Shown here one piece after another: positions 1-11,103 of a stretch of 64,000 nucleotides of DNA. The notes below the pieces were generated by a model, which saw only the letters and a program-made list of their open reading frames with translations, made no database searches and was not told where the DNA came from. Source of the stretch: Lumbricus rubellus (taxonomy: Eukaryota > Annelida > Clitellata > Crassiclitellata > Lumbricidae); assembly GCA_945859605.1 (NCBI GenBank), contig OX243828.1, forward strand, positions 26,813,149 through 26,877,148, given 5' to 3'. Each line of letters opens with the position of its first letter. Positions within the stretch are counted from its first letter, which is position 1. The translations under genes and the position numbers were made by a program.

Positions 1-60
1 CTGATGCTATTCTCTGAAGCATTTTTTATTCAACCAAAAACTGTACTTTTTGCAGTGCTA

Positions 61-136
61 GAGTTGGGAGCACTCCTGCGTAGTACCGTTGAAGAGGCAC
101 TATATAAATTCATTAATGAATGAATATGAATAAATG
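61..136 (+). repeat. LINE 3' tail (CR1/L2-like)
   Basis: The text 'gttgggagcactcctg...gaggcactatataaattcat' followed by TGAATGAA units matches the 3' end of the LINE family seen with coding sequence at 3750, 14820 and 20583. Only the tail is present, so this is a 5'-truncated insertion. Confidence 0.6.
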
Positions 137-1780
137 TGGTGACCTGCAAGGTCTAGCTATTAAGTTGTAATTGTGATAGATGCAGTTGGTATATATATAT
201 TACAAGCCACAGCAAAAACTGCCAAACATAAACAGCTGATGGTAAATTCACATCATATAAACTTCTGTTCATCTGTAAACAACAAATATCTGTTTGTAAT
301 AATTATTGTGCACACTGCGAAACTTAATCGATTCAGGAAGCAAGTACACCGCCTAAATTATGCCGTTACTTCTATAAAATGCAAGATTATGCACGAAAAC
401 TGGCATACACAAGGCAAAAGCAGCACAGCATACAAGCAGGTTTTAAAGTGGGTGGGAACGGCGTTCCCACTGCTCTAGAATTTCTTGGCTTGCATTCCCA
501 CTGCCCAAAATGCATGTAACCCTTGAAACGTGGGCGTTCCCAATAAAACTTCATCAGCGTTCCCACTGCTCACAGTTGGTATTCCCACTGCTCACCCAAA
601 CCACTTTAACCACTGAGTACAAGCCTCTAATAAAACAAAACATTGAACAGAGGACATCTGTTCTAATCAGCAACTGCAGGAATAACAAGCCACCACCCAA
701 GAACACACTGACCTTGAACTGTGCTTGCCAGCATTACATCCAAAGTACCAGGTCACAACCGACATGAACAACAGCAAGAAGACAATTCATAACGTATCGT
801 GTAATTCTTTAATCGTGTTCTAATCATGATCGAGTTCTAATAATTATATTCAATTCAGCATCACAAGACAAGTATGACAAGATATTTATATCTAGCTGTC
901 AATTCCAAAGAGTCCTGGCAAGAAAATTCTTCAAAGACAACATCCACATTAGTAAACACGCAAGTCTATACAAACAACTGGTGGAAATAGTGTTTAGTAG
1001 ACAAGTGAATGGCTTTGTGTCTCAGAGAATAAACCACAGTACTCAGATATATTATTAACCACAGCACATTGAAAAGTAAACTAGACAAACTGAACTACCA
1101 TTGATACTTTTCATGCTTAATAAAGTTACAAAAACTCGTCACAAGGCTATATATATATACAGCAGTCAACTATTGCAGTAACATAGCAATAACAATAAAT
1201 CTAGCAATAGCACATAAGTCTACACTAGCAGTTACATGGAACTAAAAAGCGGTTAAGTGGTATTCAACAGCAACAAAAGATGCATAACAACACAGGAAAC
1301 AACTCTGGCTTTAAAATGAGAATTAAACCGACTAGAACAGGTGAAAAGCAGCTATAACTAAGTTAGCAAAAACACAGCAAAGTCATCACAACAAATATAT
1401 CTTACATATAGAACGAATGTAAATCAAGAATATTTACGGCATGAACATACGTCAACTTGAAAGTAGCGTGGCTCGTCCGGTACACCGTCTACTCTTAACA
1501 GCGTTACAAATCGTCAACTCATTCGATAAACAGAACTCTGATCTCTGCCTGATCCAAATTAAGTTTTAGCAAGAAGAATGACAAGGAATGAATGAATACT
1601 AATCAACAATTGTACTCTACATTTATACTGCCCTCTTTCCATGTGCATGAATAACCATACAACAGAACATTGAGGGAATTGTGCAGTCATGAGTCTTGCT
1701 CAAGGTCCATGCACGTTGCACAATGCAGTTTCACACTTGTACTATCCACATTGCATGCTAACATTCTATCCATTCGGCTA
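137..1780. other. Gene-free stretch with GTTCCCACTGCTC motifs
   Basis: No gene is recognised. Between about 450 and 600 the motif CGTTCCCACTGC and close variants recur several times, as though this were a subterminal region of a mobile element. The reverse complement GAGCAGTGGGAACG occurs at the far end of the window, near 63929. The short open frames at 173 and 510 have no recognisable domain and overlap these repeats. Confidence 0.4.
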
Positions 1781-1880
1781 ACATGCACTATGTCTTGCCT
1801 TCAACCTTACATGCACTATGTCTTGCCTTCAACCTTACATGCACTATAACTTGCCTTCAACCTTACATGCACTATGACTG
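1781..1880. repeat. 28-bp tandem repeat, about 3.5 copies
   Basis: Units beginning ACATGCACTAT start at 1781, 1809, 1837 and 1865, an exact 28-bp period with only a few substitutions. This is a short minisatellite in the 3' flank of the cold-shock gene. Confidence 0.85.
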
Positions 1881-2867
1881 TCAACTAAAACATTACACAG
1901 CAGAATGTCGGAAGAGATCAGTGAAAGAAAGAAATTGCACATGATAGAATCTACATCTACGAGAAACAAACTGATTTCAGAACTACTGTTTTTTAAACAA
2001 CTGTTTATCAGTTAAACCTAATACATAAACATTCAGCATGATTCTTTACTTCACACATTGTACTATATCCACCGGCTCACGAATCCTCCAACTGGCACGC
2101 CGAAAAGAACAAATATTTGAATGATTTCACTGATTACAGCTACACTACAGTATAAGCACCGACATGTAAGCAAGATAACATGAGTTAAGAAGAGCAAAGC
2201 CAAAGTTACACTTTTCTTCTTACGTACATAGTATCACCACCTAATATTGAAGGTGTTATGATATTTATGATTCGCAAAGTACCGTTAAGTGTTACATAAT
2301 AACCATTAGAAAATTGGCTCGCACTAAACACTGTTTTACAATAGGCAAATGCTTTTCCACTATCATTATTATTATTATTTTACTACATAATTAACAAGCA
2401 CAGCTACAACGCTACATCTTGTGACCAAACATCAAATCAATGATGCCGATCAAACTGCAATTCATGAAACAATTGCTCAAATGTTACTATTAAACACTAA
2501 GCTCAGAAGTCACAAAACAAATTAAGATAGAAGAAAATTGTGCAACGGCCAACAGCACCCCCACGAATCTTTGCTGTATCTAGAACTACAAGAATCAAAA
2601 TTGCAGGGAACCGCTCAAATATGTGCACATATACAACACCAGCCAACTTTGGTTAATGTCAACTAAACTTGCAACAACGAAATGTAACAACAAAATTATA
2701 AAGCCCTCGAATAGCCTTTCAAACGCTCCACAATAGAAATCGAACGTGCTTTTTTAAACGTAATCAGTGAAGCAGAGCAAGTAATGCAGACAGAATCTGT
2801 TGTAACTAGCGACAGAGGATAGGAACAGAGCATGCATTGTCTCAAGAGAATTCCTTTGTTGCAGCGT

Positions 2868-5800
2868 TTAACTGTTGTCTTTTGGGATCGGGTGATTATC
2901 CCAACGTTCGTGTTGAACCCCATCTTTTAAGCGGGTCAGCGTCACATGAACAGCGCAGAATTTTTCGAATTTCGGGGGCACTGGGCAGCGTTTGAAACTC
3001 ACTTCATCGCCTTCCATGGGAACAATGTCACCTTCGATACTAAAAAACAAACAAGGACAAAAAATTATTCATTTTATTATCTAAGAAAGTCAACAATAAT
3101 TATTAAACATTTTAAAAGTGTTATCATAGGAAATTTATTATTATTATGAACTTATCGAACACCCAAATATCCAATGAGTCAATGCATCATGAGTATTGCG
3201 CCTTCGTGAGATTCTTGTTAAGGCGCTATATAAATGATCACATACATACATAGTTACATACATACATACATACATACATAGTACATACATACATACATAC
3301 ATACATACATACATACATACATACATACATACATACATCAATAAACGGCATAGAAAGAAACTGTGACTTGCTCAAGGTCCATACACGCAGCACTTGTCTC
3401 AGTGAAGGCTCAAACCCCCTACTCTCTGCATTGCAAGGAGAGAAGACTAACCAATAAGCTAGCATGTCCCATGCAATCGAGTAACATCCAATTGACTCAG
3501 TACCGAAAAGTCTGAGGTCTCAGCTCTGGTCTCAAGACTTGTATGTCCACTTGGTGTCTGTGGACAGACATTTCACAGCCTCTGTGTAATCACATATGAC
3601 TATCACATCTAGCTTTTATTCCTCTATAGACGTGCTACATAAATTGTTGAATTCCAATTCAGATGGTTTATTATTCATATGTAATCACATATTACGAACA
3701 CTGTTACAAATACAGTAGTCTAAGGAAATATATTCAATTACTATAAACTTAATCACTGTTGATAGCAAATCTAAGCCAAGACTGCCCTACTCTTAGTTCT
3801 CACCATTTCTGCTCCCTTCGTTCAACTGAACAAAGTCTGCTCTCAGTCCCTTTTGCTCGTACTTCCACTATGCAGAACCGTGCTTTCTCGGTGGTAGGAC
3901 CCTCAACCTGGAATGGTCTTCCTCTGACCCTCTGCTCTTTGTAAAAATCCTTGTCAGGCTTTCCTCTCTCATCTTATGACAGTTTTATTTGGCTGCGCAG
4001 AGGTTGGGAGCACCTCTGAGTAGATAGGCGCTATATAAATGCATCTAATGAATGAATGAAAGAAGAAGATTCATCAAAGGCAGTTGAGACCTGATTATAC
4101 AAAGCGATGATCAAACAGAATTATATTCAAGCACTTCCAGTTGTAAAATACGCAAAAATAGTCCCAGAAACGTGTGTGATGGTACGCTAGGCAACTGATT
4201 CCAGACTTTTGGACCAACCACAACAAATAATCTACGCTGCATTGCTGCAAAGGAATAGTGCAGAAGATCAGAATCTGATTTGTATACATGAGTACTTGTA
4301 ATAGCGCTCCTGCAAGGTTCTACTCAGAGGTGCTCCAGACTACAGCACGGACGTTGAATGAAAGTCTCACGCCGAAGTGCATGACCAGTTGCCAAATTTT
4401 GCAAATAAACGACTTCCTCAGGGTCCCTACGCGAGTAAAGGACCTGCTCAGGTGGTTGGCCAAAAGCCAGAGTAGCAAGTTTCTCTGCCCACGTCAGAAA
4501 ATGAGCATAAGAAACTCTCTGTGGACCACATCAGCCTGATAACATCTACATATTAAAGCACCTAACAGCCAGAAAACCACCAAAATTTATCAGATTTTCT
4601 TTCATCACTTACTCTGATATATGAACGAACACCACATCGCCGCCACATCCCTCGGTTGGAACGATGAAACCGTGACCTTTTTCTCTGCAAAACGACTTAA
4701 TCCGGCCGTGAAAAAGCGGTCCTGCACGCGCCCTCTCAGATCTAAAAAAAATTATACAGTTAGTGTAAAAAACATATTATAGGATGTGTCAAATAAACTT
4801 AGTTTACAATCTCTGGATAGACAGTTCTAATGAACTCAATTATATTAACCCTTTCCCGCCAGACCGGGTCACCCGTGACCCGATTAACAGGATAGGTATC
4901 AAAACATTTCCGGCTGGAAAGGGTTAAAAGAATTTAAAAGACAGCACAGAATCACTGTGACAAAATTCTTAAAAATAAAAGTCAGGTAAACATGTATTTT
5001 AGCGTAATTAATTATTTCAACGCTTATAATTGCACAAAAAGCGTCTTAAAATATTTCTGTCAACGTGCTATTGCCAAAGTGATGTATTATTACACTTCGA
5101 ATACCTTAAAAAGAAGGATTTCCACCGAAATTTTTTAATATTTTGTCGTAACAAACCGCCGATCAAAGTTGTTGTTCAATTGCAACCCTTTCCGGAAGTG
5201 GCGCGCGGCAAGCAAAAATTACCGTAATAAATAAGTAAGTAAAAGTCCACCTTTTTCAATTGCTTCAGTTGTTTTATGAATCCAACTTCTGTTGCAATAA
5301 TAACTATTTTTCATCAATCCAGCTCCAATTTCAGCTTGATTATTTTTATTACCCCAGCTTCTATTTCTGCCCGTTATTTTCGTCAACCCAGCTTCTCTTT
5401 CAGATATAAAAATACCCTCATCCAGCTTCGATTTCTTAAGCGTTTTTTTCCCATCAATCCGGCTTCTATTTCACGTCTACAAATACCTTCATCCAGCTTC
5501 CATTTCTCATTTATAACTTAGGACCGAAGTCTTGACGTAGGCCTACGTACACGTTATTTATAGTCGCATATACGTCGATGGTTTGGCGCGTACCCCAACT
5601 TCCGGTTAGATGTTGTGGTTCAATGGCGATTCGAACGTCGATTTCGCATGGGAAATGCGACATTTTTAAAACGTATTTTCTGTGAATATTCGTATTCTTA
5701 CGAAATTTTAAGTGTGCTGTTAGATGAGCTAGACCTTTGCAAGTCATTAGGAATAATTTACGGCGCTTTTTTGTCGTTATAAACGTTGAAATAATTAATT

Positions 5801-6233
5801 ACGCTAAAATACATGTTTACCAAAAGTCATGTGCTCTAGGAATAAAGTACGCAGCAAACGCATTAATTTGAGCAATGTGAGGGATAGCATTGAAAGTATT
5901 GTAAAAGCACGAATTGCAACAACATTAAGACTGTCAAAATAATTTGTCCTAAAGTAAAATTATACTGAGTTAAAAATAAGCAAGACCAAACCATTGTGTA
6001 ACTTTTGTCTCTAGCAGCAAACTCAGCAAATGTTACGGAGTTAGCAATGAACAAAGATTATGCAGACAGAATATCATGATCATATCTGACATCACTCACT
6101 GGCTGTACGTGCGTGATCGTCTGGTTGGAATTGGGCTTGGTATAACGAAACGTTGAGTCATAGGAGATCCAGGTGGTGTTGGAAGTTCATCACACAACTT
6201 CTCAGCTGCTCCAGCTTCTTGTTGTTCACTCAT
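2868..6233 (-). CDS. carhsp1: Cold-shock-domain protein, CARHSP1/CSDC2 family
   Basis: Three exons on the minus strand: 6233-6100 (ATG, 44 codons plus 2 nt), 4741-4613 and 3039-2868 (TAA). All junctions are GT-AG, and the phases join to give 144 aa, close to the usual length of vertebrate CARHSP1 (about 147). The N-terminal tail contains a proline-rich stretch and the motif IPTRRSRTYS, followed by SERARAGP, both typical of this family. The cold-shock domain spans roughly residues 55-115. It shows the RNP1-type motif KGHGFI (66-71), the RNP2-type motif VFVHIS (82-87), then EGDIVPMEGDEVSF. The C-terminus has the family's HERWDNH. Family members bind single-stranded nucleic acid and regulate mRNA stability; phosphorylation in the RRSRTYS region is known for vertebrate proteins but only inferred here. 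Intron 1 (4742-6099) carries a MITE and a larger transposon. The gene is divergent from the canopy gene. CARHSP1 and CSDC2 cannot be separated by eye. Confidence 0.88.
3188..3237 (+). repeat. LINE 3' tail
   Basis: 'aaggcgctatataaatgatc' is the characteristic end of the CR1/L2-like tails in this window. It runs straight into a CATA microsatellite. Confidence 0.5.
3238..3345. repeat. (CATA)n microsatellite
   Basis: About 100 bp of nearly pure tetranucleotide repeat. It creates spurious Met-Tyr-Val-Cys reading frames on the minus strand. Confidence 0.95.
3351..3476 (-). mobile_element. tRNA-derived SINE fragment
   Basis: Contains 'gacttgctcaaggtcc' and a degenerate B-box-like segment, collinear with the fuller SINE at 23563. 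The LINE-like tail is missing. Another small fragment of the same family is at 1696-1730, and one at 31205-31250. Confidence 0.5.
3750..4066 (+). mobile_element. CR1/L2-like LINE, 3' end of reverse transcriptase ORF
   Basis: A 61-residue open frame (3759-3944) ends in the hallmark AFSVVGPSTWNGLP, the conserved C-terminus of CR1/L2-type reverse transcriptases. The 3' UTR follows, ending 'ggcgctatataaatgcatc' and TGAATGAATGAA. It is severely 5'-truncated. Confidence 0.75.
4285..4460 (-). mobile_element. Diverged SINE copy
   Basis: Starts 'tagcgctcctgcaagg...actcagaggtgctcc' and contains 'ctcacgccgaag' and 'ctcagggtccctac', in the same order as the SINE copies at 23563 and 58172. The tRNA-like head is degraded. 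It lies in intron 2 of the cold-shock gene. Confidence 0.55.
4849..4923. mobile_element. 75-bp TTAA-flanked MITE
   Basis: Flanked by TTAA on both sides (4845-4848 and 4924-4927), with inverted ends CCCTTTCCCGCCAG and CTGGAAAGGG. The TTAA target duplication and CCC ends suggest mobilisation by a piggyBac- or Kolobok-type transposase. It is inside intron 1 of the cold-shock gene and has no coding capacity. Confidence 0.75.
4985..5821. mobile_element. 837-bp DNA transposon with ~60-bp TIRs and 8-bp TSD
   Basis: The ends begin GGTAAACATGTATTTTAGCG and are inverted over about 45 identical bases, with weaker similarity to about 60. Perfect 8-bp direct duplications AAAAGTCA lie at 4977-4984 and 5822-5829. 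Long TIRs with an 8-bp duplication fit a MULE-like or hAT-like non-autonomous element; the GGTAAAC start is not typical of hAT. The interior has degenerate CCAGCTTC-containing repeats (5300-5510) and no recognisable transposase. It lies in intron 1 of the cold-shock gene. Confidence 0.88.
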
Positions 6234-6947
6234 TTCGAAGTGTTGGATGAAATACTAAACAATTATCAAATACAGCAATGTTTACATACTAAAAAAAGGT
6301 TAATGGCTCCAGTAAAAGCAATAATCAGTATGCCGGTGCTTTGATTTAAAAGGTGCTATATTAATTCAGAACAGTAAGATGCCTACTTGGAGGTAACTTG
6401 TACGTGAAACTTGTATGCGTACTCGATGGAATTAACACAAAAATATTTTCAGTGAATTGTTTACGACGTCTAGAATATCTTGGTCTACAAACTTTGTTGT
6501 CCGATAAGTCGCTGTTCGCCCTTACAGAAGGTCAGAAAGACATAGCACAGTCGTTGAGCGTTTCCAAGCGAAGTTATATTAAATATAATGTCTGTTATTA
6601 CTTGAACAATATAAGAGGAAATTTCAAAATAATTATTTATAATTGGATCTTTAAATCGCAAAACATAAGATTAAAATAACTTTCGATTCTCTTGCATGAT
6701 GTCGCCACCAGCATCGGATGCTGCATTAATGTCTTCCTCCTTATCACATTTATTTAGCGCTAGCATCACCAATATCAACAAAAAATTTATAATCGTACAG
6801 ATTCGTACTGGAGAAAACATAATTTTCAGAAAATCCGACTGCACATCTTCCTTCTGTCATTATAATTTATTGCAACTTTCCATCTGCGAACCTGCTGCAT
6901 CTTCACGACCGGATTATAGAAATAGAAACAAGAAGACATTCCGCTTG

Positions 6948-7300
6948 GGGGGTTCTGTAGCTCAGTGGAGAGAGCGTTGGCCGATAAACTGAGTCATTAT
7001 CGCGACACGGGTTCAAGCCTCGCTCAGGGCAAAAATTTATTTGAATTTTCTGTTAGCTGCCAGTGGCGCTTTCTGTTGTGATGTTTGACTCGGGTGCGTT
7101 GAAAAATAAGTTAGCCCCTCCCACTCCTGGCTTGGCCGGTCAGGAGCGTTCCAACACTTAATTAGGCCATGTAATGTTAGCCTAAGTTACCGAACATGTT
7201 GTAGCCGACCTGCGTGTCGTGCGAAGCTGGCCGTATTTTGCATAACTTGTACCTGTAATCGTTCTGCGGTGTGTCAGATTGAATTTGAATAAACAAATAT
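6948..7300 (+). mobile_element. tRNA-derived SINE (second family)
   Basis: The head has A-box-like TGTAGCTCAGTGG (6956-6968) and B-box-like GGTTCAAGCCT (7011-7021) at tRNA spacing. About 270 bp of unrelated body and an A-rich end 'gaatttgaataaacaaata' follow. The body and the non-cloverleaf flanks argue for a SINE rather than a working tRNA gene. It is upstream of the cold-shock gene start. Confidence 0.65.
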
Positions 7301-7569
7301 TAGGCTAGGCTATTATTATAATTATTCGCCATATCAACGTAAAATAGGCCTAGGCTTAGTAGGCCAACTCTATTAGGGTAGTTTCAGATAAAGTGAACCA
7401 CTTTTCACGTTTGGCCACTTTGCTACCTTCAGAAGCATCGTATCAAGGATTCAAAGACATCATTTTAAAGAGCAGTGATTGCTCTATAAGGCTATGCAGT
7501 TAAACTGGACCGGTGTTGAGGTTGAGTGGGTCAAATACCAATTCAAACTTTTAAAGTCCAGTGCGTCTA

Positions 7570-8788
7570 GGGTAAAGTGCCCAATTACTGGCCGCAAGTT
7601 TTTTTAAATATTATTTACATTAGTCAATATTGTAGTAAATTTAGCTTATCGTATATTAAATTTTAGATAATGAAAATCACCTGCAATTCAAAATAAAATT
7701 TTGTAAAATTGGTCAGAAACAAAAGAGAAATTAAACAAATTCAAGATTTTGTGAAAATGCCCATTTACTGGCCATACATGACCAATTACTGGCCGCCCGG
7801 CCAGTAATTGGTACTCGGTATATAATTCCTTGTACCAATACCCGGCAGTGTGAAATTCTTGAGAAAGTTATCCTTTTAGGACATCTAGACATTTATCAGC
7901 CAGATATTTATTTATTTGGCATGGGTTTGAAGTGTAAGCGACTTCAATTTCTCAGCTTCTGCATACGAGGAAACTAGACGTTGGATTGATTAAAAATAAC
8001 ACTGCTGCAACGAACGAATAATTTACGACGCTAAATTACACGTTTACCAATTATTATACAGTGTAATTAGTCATATATATTTATATTTTCCCCCTCAGTG
8101 CGTTTGCAGGCGGTTCAATAAAGTACATACTTACTTACTATATATTGACCTGTGGTATTTGGAGCAAATCCGTAAGCCTGCGCATCTAATAACAACAGAC
8201 CTACAATTAATTGTAAAATATTGGTGTAAAATGTAAATATTGTAGTAAGAACGGTAGACATTTGAAAAAGTAATTGCGCTTTAACCTAAGTCATGATCGT
8301 AGTATGTTTTAGGAAATGTCTAAGTATTTGCGAACAATTACTGGCCACGTGTACCATGGCCAATAACTAGGCAACAACGCGGCCAGTAACCGGGCACTTT
8401 CATACGGCAGATAAACAAAATTATTTTAAAAATAAGGAATAGTAAAACAATATTTAAAGCAAGTTCTACAACATTACAACATATTTAGTTTTATATTTCT
8501 GTCAGTTTGCTAATGCCGAAATGTGAAGAATGGGTATTAAAATCCTTTGAAAGAAGTTTGATTTTGAAAAAATCAGCGAGATTACCTACGAGATTGACCT
8601 AAACTTTGAGGCATCAAAACAAAGTTAAACTAGGTCAAATAATGAATGAATCACGTGATTTGGTAGCTTTTAATAGAAACAAAGAATTCAGAATTTAATT
8701 TCATCGCTAGAAATGCATGATCTGCGTGTTTGAGCTTTACAAAAGTGGCCAGTAACTGGGCACCGGCCAGAAATTAGGCACTTTACCC
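7570..8788. mobile_element. Nested 1.2-kb non-autonomous element
   Basis: Inverted ends GGGTAAAGTGCCCAATTACT (left) and GGGTAAAGTGCCTAATTTCT (right, read inward), flanked by TA at 7568-7569 and 8789-8790. The motif ACTGGCC or its complement GGCCAGT recurs about ten times, concentrated near the ends and at 8335-8400. No ORF of note. It sits inside the larger element at 7375-16747, so it inserted later. Confidence 0.8.
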
Positions 8789-9154
8789 TACTTAGAGCAA
8801 AAAAGTTCCAACTCTGAAAACCATAATTTTCAGGAATCCAAAAAGCAGTTTCAATACCAAATTGCAAATCGTCATTTTATTAGTGACTACAATCAACAGT
8901 TGAATATTATGCATAAAACCTCAGTAAAACAAGATGAATTAGTCTGATCAATATTACTTAACACATCATCGGTATAAGTGTCAATTCATTCTAGATGGTA
9001 CATTTTTGCACTTAAAAGTTGAAAGTCAAAACATTCTAACTAAATAAACTTTGTTGCTTTGTTAAGTGTGATGAAACCAGAAAAATGATGATACTACACA
9101 TAAAAGCAAAACCAAGTTATTATTTATCCAGTATGTTGTTCTTGCTCAATCGCC

Positions 9155-11103
9155 TCAGTTACGAACAGCGAGAGACTCGTAGAACGGTTTACAATCATTT
9201 GGCAGAAAAGCGCAAAGTTTGAGCAGGTCTTCCTTCTTGTTTTTGTCTACCCCCAGTGGTGCGGTATACGCGTGTGTTAGCTCCATATTACTGAAATTGA
9301 CATTCCTTCCCCTCTTCTTGTAGACAACCGCTTCACTCACTCCTCCAATTTCGTTGGAAAACGAAACTGCTACATCGCGCGCATCGTCTCGGCTGTAGAT
9401 GATAGAGTGCTTTGTTATGATGCCTGCAAAAGCGTTGCCACGCATCACAGTGTTAACTGCACTCCAGTCATAGATATTTTCTCTTTTCAGAGAAATAACT
9501 TTATATGGCATTTTTGGTCTAGCGGTACGTGCGGCCTCCTCGTATTGACTGGGAAGATGAATATCTCGCTTTCGAACTTTGTTTTCAATTGAGCTGTGAA
9601 TAGCATCGCATTCCATCTGCGAGTGGCCAGATTCAAAGTACTTTTGTTCGACTTTTTGCGTATTCACACTCCTGCTGAGAAACACAATTATCATACTACA
9701 CACCACCCTGTTTCTATTCTGCCCTCCACAAGTATCACTGTATACTGTTATCTGCTCAGCGCCCTTTTTATCTTCTTCAACCAGCCAATGGTATAAAGCT
9801 GATGCAATTTCATTGGCTCCTCTTCCGGCCTCTGACTCGGTCCACATGTAGCAGCTCCCTTCCTTTGTTCCCAAGTTATAGAAAGTTAGATTATACATGC
9901 TAAGTTTTCGCAAATAAAATGCTGAACCCACTGATAACTTCGGAACGGTAAGAACTTGTTCAAGGTCCATTGCTGCGCATATTTTGCTATCAGAAGTGCC
10001 TTCTTTATCGATAATCTTGCTCGTTCGGGCTTGCTCTTTCCTTCGAATATGGTTGAACGACAATAATGACTTTCCACGTGTGGAAATGACTCAATGTGTA
10101 ATTTGACTTCAGCCAAGGAATCTGGCTTGGTTTTGTTATGACCCCCTCGTTTTTCATTTACAGAACCTCTGCCTGGTGTTGCGCCACGAATCCCAATTTT
10201 GTGTGCTTCACGTACCATTGCGGCTGATATGTCCAACGTATTCAGAAAGAAATTTTTACATACACTCACTCTCTCGTTCTCTATATTGGGCAAGAAAAAG
10301 TAATACGAATGATTTCGTGGTTTACTCTTACCACCGTTATTCAGCTTGGTTCTGGTCGATACCACCTGCTTCTCAGTATTGCTACCAACAAAATCATGTC
10401 GTCGTTCTTTCAAACCCATTTCCCAAAAAGCTTTGTTTATCTTATCCTGTTGCTGCTCATCAATTTTTGTACTACACTTTCTCCTGCACTTTTCTGTCAT
10501 GCACATACCTCTTACTACTCTCTTCGAGGTCTCTGGCATATTGGTATTTTTTTTCTTGCGTTTAACTTTTTCTCCACAATTGTAAGCTTTTTTCTGCACG
10601 AATCGTTTCCATTCCATTTCATTTCTTTTACGCTTCCGGGTCTTCTTATGCTGAGACTCAGACTGGTCTTCAATTGCAGACACTGGGGGCGGAGGCTGGC
10701 TGGCATTGTCCAGAATGGCATGTAGAGACTGGTCGACACCGGCCAGCAAAGCAGGTTGAGATTGGTCGACAGCGGCCAGCAAAGCAGGTTGAGATTGGTC
10801 GACGGTGTCCAGAATTGCATATAGAGACTGGCTGGCATTGTCCAGAATGGCATGTAGAGACTGGTCGACACCGGCCAGCAAAGCAGGTTGAGATTGGTCG
10901 ACAGCGGCCAGCAAAGCAGGTTGAGGCTGGTCTACTGTGGCCGATGCAGCAAGCGTGAAGTGGTCGGTAACAGGAGGGGATGAGCGTCCAGACTGTTTCA
11001 TACACGTACCGTCGTCGTTCGACTCATCATCACTGAGCTTGTAATCTTCGTCGACTGCCGAGTTATCTGGATCAATATTGTTTAAGAGTAAATTATGTCC
11101 CAT
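9155..11103 (-). pseudogene. DUF7869-like transposon protein, internally deleted
   Basis: Two overlapping minus-strand frames. The first (11103-9886) starts with ATG and an acidic N-terminus, then an 11-residue repeat block, a Lys/Arg-rich segment (HKKTRKRKRNE), and the family's SFPHVESHYCR. The second (10063-9155) contains KLSMYNLTFYNLG, YSDTCGGQNRN and SGHSQMECDAIHS, an ordered series of Asp/His/Glu motifs suggesting an RNase H-like fold. From memory these match an invertebrate family usually labelled DUF7869. The frame changes at about 10052-10058. By comparison with the family, roughly 80-100 residues between the HYCR motif and the RRKE segment are missing, so this is probably a deletion plus a frameshift, not a lone indel. 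It may be the decayed transposase or an accessory protein of the surrounding element; that link is inferred from location. Confidence 0.7.
10699..10945. repeat. 33-bp coding minisatellite with 132-bp higher-order unit
   Basis: Units of 33 bp containing GGTCGACA(C/G)CGGCCAGCAA encode 11-residue repeats of the type VDQSQPALLAA in the DUF7869-like ORF. A block of four units is itself duplicated: 'tggcattgtccagaatggc' recurs at 10701 and 10833, exactly 132 bp apart. All frames stay open through the array. Confidence 0.9.

Noticed and set aside
3238..3345. CRISPR-like array
   Set aside because: Eukaryotic context and simple tetranucleotide repeat without spacers; no array of repeats with unique spacers occurs anywhere in the window.
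3144..3465. Minus-strand frames rich in Met-Tyr-Val-Cys
   Set aside because: They are translations of the CATA microsatellite plus SINE text.
6953..7030. Possible functional tRNA gene
   Set aside because: A- and B-box-like motifs are present, but the anticodon arm cannot be folded convincingly and the sequence continues into a SINE body with an A-rich end.
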